From the NCBI GenBank assembly GCA_046350375.1, contig JAXMAO010000001.1:459146-523145 (forward strand): 64,000 nucleotides of DNA, written 5' to 3'. How positions within the stretch are numbered: position 1 is the stretch's first letter; every line of letters begins with the position of its first letter. A program made the translations under genes and the position numbers. A model generated the notes under the pieces. The model did no database searches, had not been told where the DNA came from, and saw only the letters and a program-made list of their open reading frames with translations. This DNA is from JAXMAO01 sp046350375. GTDB taxonomy: Bacteria; Planctomycetota; Phycisphaerae; UBA1845; UTPLA1. Shown here piece by piece: positions 59,561 to 64,000 of the stretch.

Positions 59561-61561
59561 CTACTTCGGCCCGGCGTCGAGCACGTCTTCGACCAGCGCC
59601 CGCAGCGGCTCGGCGACCGACCAGGCCTGGAACGGGCAGCCGTCCGGCCGATGGGGCGGCTCGGCCTCGGCGACCTCGCTGACGGAGCCCAGCCCGGCCG
59701 CGTCGAGATGGGCCTCGAGTCCGGCGAGCCAGCCGCGCGCGGCGCGCCGCGCCGCGGGCGTATTTCCGGCGGCGCGAACCGCGGCCGAGATGAACGGACC
59801 GAGCAGCCACGGCCAGATCGTGCCCTGGTGATAGGCGCGGTCGCGATTGGGCAGGTCGCCGCGGTAGTGAGCGCGGAAATCGGCGTGGTCCGGATCGAGC
59901 GTCCGCAGGCCGATCGGCGTGAGCAGCTTCTGGCGGCAGACCTCGACCACGCCGGCCCAGCGATGTGGTTCGAGCACGGGGTAGGTGAGCGAGATCGCCA
60001 GCAGCTGGTTGGGCCGGATGGCGGGATCGACCGAGCCGGGCACGTGGTTGGCGTCGACCACGTCGAGGCAGCAGCCGGCGTCACCGTTCCAGTATCGCGC
60101 GTTGAAGGAGTGGGCGGCGGCGTAGGCGGCGTCGGACCAGCGTTCGGCGCGGGACGCGTCGCCGATGCGCTCGGCGAGCTGCGCGCCGATCCGCAGGGCG
60201 TTGTACCAGAGTGCCTGCACCTCGACCGGCTTGCCGATCCGCGGGGTGATGACCTGGTCGCCGACCTTGGCGTCCATCCAGGTGAGCTGAGCGCCGGGTT
60301 CGCCGGCCGCCAGCAGGCCGTCGCGATCGCAGCGGATCTGGTGGCGCGTGCCGGCCTGATAGGCGTCGAGCACGGCGCAGAGCGCCGGCCAGGCGCGCTC
60401 GGCGACGAACGACCAGTGCCGCGAGTAGGCCAGGTAGCGGTCGATGGCGTGGACGAACCAGAGCGCGGCGTCGACGGTGTTGTAGTCGGGCCGCTCGCCG
60501 ACGTCGGGGAAGCGGTTGGGCACCATGCCGCGGTCGATCGCGCCGACGAAGGCGTCGATGATGTTCCGCGCGACGTCGAATCGCTGCGTCACCAGGCACA
60601 GGCCCGGCAGCGCGATGAAGGTGTCGCGCCCCCAGTCGGCGAACCACGGATAGCCGGCGATGACCGACTGCCCGGTGCCGCGGGCGACGATGAACGGCGC
60701 GGTGGCGCGGGCCAGCGCGGTCGCGAGCGGGTCGCGCACCGCCTCGGGCAGCGGCGCCGCCGAGGCGCCCGCCAGCGCGGCGTCGCGCGTGGTGCGCCAC
60801 TCGGCCGCCGAGACGGGTTCGCTGCCGGCCGCCACGATCAGTCCGGCGTCGTCGCCGAGCCGCAGCGAGCCGGTGAGCGGGCCGGGCATGAACAGGTCCT
60901 GCCGGTCGGCCTGGCCGCGATCGGCCTCGGCGGCGAGCACGAACTGGTAGTACCAGTCGGGCAGGGCGCGGAACTCGCCGCGGGCGTCGACGTGCAGCGC
61001 GGGTCGGTTGTTGAACTGCACCGAGAAGCCGTGCGGCCGCGCGTCGATCCGCGGCTCGCCGAGCTGGCCGCGCTCGGCCAGCGCGTGCATCGATCGGCTG
61101 GTGCAGAGCGGGCGGAGCTCGAGGCCGACCTCGGGCGGGCCGGCCAGCAGTCGGAAACGGACGAAGGTGGCGTCGCGCCCCGGCGCCATCCAGAGTTCCT
61201 GCTCGACGAGTGCGCCGGCCGGTCCGGCGAAGCGCCAGGCAGGCAGCGGCGCGGGGGCGAAGCTGTCGAGCGCCTGGTAGCCGTGCGGATGGACCGCGCC
61301 GACGTAGTCGTTGGTTGCCAGATCGACCCGCTCGCCGTGGACGATGAGCGTCGGTTCGAGTTTCGCGAGCAGCAGCCAGCGATCGGCGGGCGGATGGATG
61401 GCGGCGATCAGCAGTCCGTGATAACGGCGGGTCAGCAGGTTGGCGGGGGTGCCCATGGCGAACCCGCCGCGGCCATTGGTGGCGAGCCACTCCAGGCTGC
61501 GGAGGCGGAGCAGATCGCGGGCGGCCGGGCCGCGCACGGAGTGGGGCAAGGCGGTGGTCAC
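59561..61561 (-). CDS. amylo-alpha-1,6-glucosidase / glycogen debranching-type enzyme
   Basis: 666 residues. N-terminal NGRGGFAMGTPANLLTRRYH (GDE_N). Catalytic (alpha/alpha)6 barrel motifs: GYPWFADWGRDTFIALPGLC, RFPDVGERPDYNTVDAALWF, TWMDAKVGDQVITPRIGKPV and AYHQGTIWPWLLGPFI. It removes alpha-1,6-linked glucose from glycogen-like polymers, or acts on a related glucan. The GTG at 61561 places the homologous N-terminus correctly; 68 further upstream codons lack homology. It is divergent from the B12-domain gene. Confidence 0.9.
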   Translation of the reverse strand: MTTALPHSVRGPAARDLLRLRSLEWLATNGRGGFAMGTPANLLTRRYHGLLIAAIHPPADRWLLLAKLEPTLIVHGERVDLATNDYVGAVHPHGYQALDSFAPAPLPAWRFAGPAGALVEQELWMAPGRDATFVRFRLLAGPPEVGLELRPLCTSRSMHALAERGQLGEPRIDARPHGFSVQFNNRPALHVDARGEFRALPDWYYQFVLAAEADRGQADRQDLFMPGPLTGSLRLGDDAGLIVAAGSEPVSAAEWRTTRDAALAGASAAPLPEAVRDPLATALARATAPFIVARGTGQSVIAGYPWFADWGRDTFIALPGLCLVTQRFDVARNIIDAFVGAIDRGMVPNRFPDVGERPDYNTVDAALWFVHAIDRYLAYSRHWSFVAERAWPALCAVLDAYQAGTRHQIRCDRDGLLAAGEPGAQLTWMDAKVGDQVITPRIGKPVEVQALWYNALRIGAQLAERIGDASRAERWSDAAYAAAHSFNARYWNGDAGCCLDVVDANHVPGSVDPAIRPNQLLAISLTYPVLEPHRWAGVVEVCRQKLLTPIGLRTLDPDHADFRAHYRGDLPNRDRAYHQGTIWPWLLGPFISAAVRAAGNTPAARRAARGWLAGLEAHLDAAGLGSVSEVAEAEPPHRPDGCPFQAWSVAEPLRALVEDVLDAGPK

Positions 61562-61652
61562 GCGCGTGCGATTGTCGGTGGCAGCGTGCGGGGCGTAAAG
61601 AGAGGCGCGGTCGCGCTTGGCGCGGTGCGGCCGAGTCGCGACACTAGCCGGA

Positions 61653-62810
61653 ATGACCGCCGCGGCGCCTCCGAGAATTGTGCTGGCCAAGGTTGGGCTG
61701 GATGGCCACGACCGCGGGGTGCGCGTCCTGGCGCGGGCCTTCCGCGACGCAGGGATGGAGGTCATCTACACCGGGCTGTGGCAGACGCCGGCCGCCGCGG
61801 TGAAGGCCGCCGTTGAAGAGGACGTCGACGTTCTGGGGGTCAGTTTTCACAGCGCGGCGCACCTGACGCTGGTGCCGCTGATCCGGCAGGAGATCAACAA
61901 GGTCGGGCGCGGCGACATTCCGGTGGTGCTGGGGGGGATCATCCCGGCGCAGGACCACGCCGCGATGCGCGACTGCGGCGTGGCGGCCGTGTTCGAGCCG
62001 GAGTCGTCGCTGGCGACCATCATCGAATCGTGCCGCGCCCTGGGCGCGAAGACTCAGGCCGCCCGTCGCGCCGAGCTGGCGAACGGCGCGGTCGATCAGT
62101 GGCTGGGCGCGGCGGGGCGCGGCGAACGACCGGCGCTGGCGCGGCTGCTGACGTGGATCGAATCGTACGCCGGCCCGGCCGACGCGCAGGCGCGGTTGCA
62201 AGCGCCGCCGCCGAAGAGCGGGCGGTTGATCGGCGTGACCGGCGCGCCGGGCGTGGGCAAGAGCACGCTCATCGGGCAGCTTATTCGCGCGGTGCGGAAG
62301 CGCGGGCCGTCGGTGGGGGTGATCGCGGTGGATCCGGCGAGCCCGATCACTGGTGGCGCGCTGCTGGGCGATCGGGCGCGCATGACCGCGTCGGCCGAGG
62401 ACACGGGCGTGTTCATCCGCTCGGCGGCCAGCCGCGGCGCGATGGGCGGCGTGGCAGGGGCGACGCGGCCGATGGCGGCGGCCATGCTGGCGGGCGGACT
62501 GGAGCGCGTCGTGGTGGAGACCGTGGGCGCCGGGCAGAACGACGTGGCGGTGCGCGAGTTTGCCTGGCCGGTGGTGCTGGTGCTGATGCCCGGCGCGGGC
62601 GACGATTTGCAGCTCGACAAGGCCGGCATCACCGAAATCGCCGACGTGTTCGTGATCAACAAGGCCGACCTGCCGGGCGCCGACCGGCTGGAGGGGCAGA
62701 TTCGCGACACGATCGGCGGGCACAAGCCGATCGTGCGGACGATCGCCTCGCACGGCGAGGGGATCGATCGGCTGGCGGACGTGTTGTTGGGCCTTTCCGG
62801 CAAGTCATAG
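61653..62810 (+). CDS. B12-binding domain fused to MeaB/ArgK-type GTPase
   Basis: 385 residues. Residues about 8-135 are a methylmalonyl-CoA-mutase-type B12 domain: KVGLDGHDRGVRVLARAF (DxHxxG at 17-22), VSFHSAAHLTLV, VVLGGIIPAQD. Residues about 190-385 are a G3E-family GTPase: TGAPGVGKSTLIGQL (Walker A 197-204), DPASPITGGALLGDR, ETVGAGQNDVAV and VINKADLPGADRL. MeaB protects and gates mutase; the mutase large domain is absent here. IcmF has B12-GTPase-mutase in one chain, so this looks like an IcmF-like protein without its mutase part, or a fused small-subunit-chaperone. It is 9 bp before etfB. Confidence 0.88.
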   Translation: MTAAAPPRIVLAKVGLDGHDRGVRVLARAFRDAGMEVIYTGLWQTPAAAVKAAVEEDVDVLGVSFHSAAHLTLVPLIRQEINKVGRGDIPVVLGGIIPAQDHAAMRDCGVAAVFEPESSLATIIESCRALGAKTQAARRAELANGAVDQWLGAAGRGERPALARLLTWIESYAGPADAQARLQAPPPKSGRLIGVTGAPGVGKSTLIGQLIRAVRKRGPSVGVIAVDPASPITGGALLGDRARMTASAEDTGVFIRSAASRGAMGGVAGATRPMAAAMLAGGLERVVVETVGAGQNDVAVREFAWPVVLVLMPGAGDDLQLDKAGITEIADVFVINKADLPGADRLEGQIRDTIGGHKPIVRTIASHGEGIDRLADVLLGLSGKS

Positions 62811-62819
62811 GGCGCAGCA

Positions 62820-63620
62820 ATGGGCATGAAGATTCTGGCGCTGGTGAAGCACGTTCCCGAGTCGACCGCGGCCATCAAGGTGAAGGCCGACGGCTCGGGC
62901 ATCGAGTCGACCGGGCTCAAGATGGTGATGAACCCGTTCTGCGAGTTTGCGATTGAAGAGGCGCTGCGCATCAAGGAGCGCCACGCGGCGCTGGGGGCCG
63001 AGATCACCGTTCTGACGCTCGGCCCGGCGGCCGCGGCCGAAGTGATTCGCACCGCCTACGCCATGGGGGCCGACCAGGGGGTGCACCTGTGCGACGACGC
63101 GCTGGCCGGCGCGGACGAACTGATGTGTGCCAAGGCGATCGCGGCCGCGGTGAAGCCGCGCGGGTTCGACCTGATTCTGGCCGGCAAGCTGGCGATCGAC
63201 TACGACAGCGGGCAGGTGGGTCCGGCGCTGGCCGAGTGGCTCGACTGGCCGCACGTGGGCGCGGTGCAGGCGATCGAGTGGGCGGGCGACTTCAAGTCGA
63301 TCACGGTTCGGCGGCGGATTGAGGGGGCCGAGGAGGTGGTCGAGGTGCAGCTGCCCTGCCTGATCACCTGCGAAAAGGGGCTGAACGAAGCGCGCTATCC
63401 GTCGCTGCCCGGCCTGATGAAGGCCAAGAAGCGGCCGATCGAGACGTTGAACCTGGCGGCGCTGGGGCTGTCAGCGGCCGATGTGAACGCTCCGGCGACG
63501 AAGATGGCCGAATTTGCCCCGCCTCCGCCGCGTCCGCCGGGCCGCAAGCTGGCTGGCAGCCCGGAAGAGATGGCCAAGGAGCTGGCCCGGATTCTGCGGG
63601 AAGAAGAGAAGCTCATCTAG
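62820..63620 (+). CDS. etfB: electron transfer flavoprotein beta subunit
   Basis: 266 residues. MGMKILALVKHVPESTAAIK, MVMNPFCEFAIEEALRIKER and VLTLGPAAAAEVIRTAYAMG, then AGKLAIDYDSGQVGPALAEW and LPCLITCEKGLNEARYPSLP, are ETF-beta signatures. ETF carries electrons from acyl-CoA and similar dehydrogenases. No etfA follows in the window; the next gene is an epimerase-like cupin. It probably belongs to the same transcript as the B12-domain gene, which fits branched-chain or propionate metabolism. Confidence 0.93.
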   Translation: MGMKILALVKHVPESTAAIKVKADGSGIESTGLKMVMNPFCEFAIEEALRIKERHAALGAEITVLTLGPAAAAEVIRTAYAMGADQGVHLCDDALAGADELMCAKAIAAAVKPRGFDLILAGKLAIDYDSGQVGPALAEWLDWPHVGAVQAIEWAGDFKSITVRRRIEGAEEVVEVQLPCLITCEKGLNEARYPSLPGLMKAKKRPIETLNLAALGLSAADVNAPATKMAEFAPPPPRPPGRKLAGSPEEMAKELARILREEEKLI

Positions 63621-63709
63621 CCGCTGTGCTGTGCGCCGCCCATTGGGGCACCACCGCCGGCCCGCGTTGCCGTGTTGCAGGGTCCGGGTTGGTCGGCCGA
63701 TAGATTGGT

Positions 63710-64000
63710 ATGGCCCCGGCGCCTGGCGGCAGCGCGATCGACGGCGTGCGGATCGTTCCGCTGCGCCGCATTCCCGACGAGCGCGGCACCATCTATCACA
63801 TGCTGCGCTGCGACGATCCGCACTTCCAGCGCTTCGGCGAGATCTACTTTTCAAGCATTCATCCCGGGGCGATCAAGGGGTGGCACCGCCACGCCGAGAT
63901 GACGCTCAACTACGCCGTCGTCGTCGGGCGGATCAAGCTGGTGCTGTTTGATGACCGCGCCGGCTCGCCGACGCGCCGCGGCCTGCAGGAGATTTTCCTG
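63710..64000 (+). CDS. RmlC-like sugar 3,5-epimerase (cupin), cut by window edge
   Basis: The first 97 codons are present. GVRIVPLRRIPDERGTIYHM and SSIHPGAIKGWHRHAEMTLN (metal/base His region) and AVVVGRIKLVLFDDRAGSPT are typical of the dTDP-4-dehydrorhamnose 3,5-epimerase family or its close cupin relatives with altered specificity. The C-terminus lies beyond 64000. Start ATG 63710 lies 89 bp after etfB. It may open a nucleotide-sugar operon outside the window. Confidence 0.82.
   Translation, partial: MAPAPGGSAIDGVRIVPLRRIPDERGTIYHMLRCDDPHFQRFGEIYFSSIHPGAIKGWHRHAEMTLNYAVVVGRIKLVLFDDRAGSPTRRGLQEIFL

Noticed and set aside
59651..61816. Long plus-strand frame across the debranching enzyme
   Set aside because: Gly/Arg/Asp-rich shadow of the minus-strand gene, which carries clear catalytic motifs.

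Overview
The window is a high-GC (about 70% by eye, not counted) bacterial chromosome segment with no rRNA, tRNA, CRISPR or phage genes that I could find. The gene content fits an uncultured Planctomycetota-type bacterium, probably near Phycisphaerae. It has PEP-CTERM proteins, an exosortase-A-type exopolysaccharide locus, an LPS-core-like operon with WaaP-type kinases, FeoA/FeoB, FabI, and many secreted lipoproteins of unknown family. The taxon is inferred from gene content and style, not from a marker gene. Layout: 1-3.6 kb holds a truncated Cys-repeat secreted protein, ferredoxin, a UPF0104 membrane protein, a small lipoprotein and miaA. 3.6-30.6 kb is a large envelope/exopolysaccharide region. 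It starts with a divergent giant ATPase-coiled-coil gene (minus). A plus-strand run follows: Wza-like export lipoprotein, chain-length protein, tyrosine autokinase, FemAB-like protein, several glycosyltransferases, O-ligase-like protein, GT2, methyltransferase and CapK/PaaK-like ligase. The region closes with VanZ-like proteins, a lipoprotein, a priming sugar transferase, a solute-binding-like lipoprotein and an orphan ParA. 30.8-34.7 kb holds a 19-residue lysine-rich microprotein with its own promoter and terminator, a phosphoglycolate-phosphatase-like gene, pyrK behind a leader containing a terminator, and ffh. 34.8-40.3 kb is a tandemly duplicated PEP-CTERM cassette with repeat elements, then a lipoprotein with eight repeated domains. 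40.7-47.9 kb is one tightly overlapping minus-strand operon: WaaF-like, three kinase genes, GT4, deacetylase, plsY. 48-51.5 kb holds fabI, an HU-like protein, a propeller-like lipoprotein and a second Cys-repeat protein. 51.6-54.5 kb is feoA-feoA-feoB behind a promoter with a Fur box. 54.6-55.9 kb is a third copy of the PEP-CTERM cassette. 56-64 kb is metabolic: aldehyde dehydrogenase, VOC protein, DASS-type transporter, glycogen-debranching-type enzyme, a B12-domain/MeaB fusion, etfB and a truncated RmlC-like epimerase. How the parts work together (inference): the 8-28 kb genes should make and export a lipid-linked polysaccharide. Its O-ligase and FemAB-like members belong to families that co-occur with exosortase A. 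The PEP-CTERM proteins at 35-37 and 54.6 kb would be the sorted cargo. No exosortase gene lies in the window, so it must be elsewhere if the system is complete. A technical caution runs through the window: at least eight genes carry single-base frameshifts or are locally scrambled while both flanks stay conserved. These could be assembly indels or real decay, and the sequence alone cannot decide. Recognisable sigma70-like promoters (TTGACA- or TTGGAC-like -35, 16-18 bp spacer, TACACT- or TATATT-like -10) precede several units and are listed separately.
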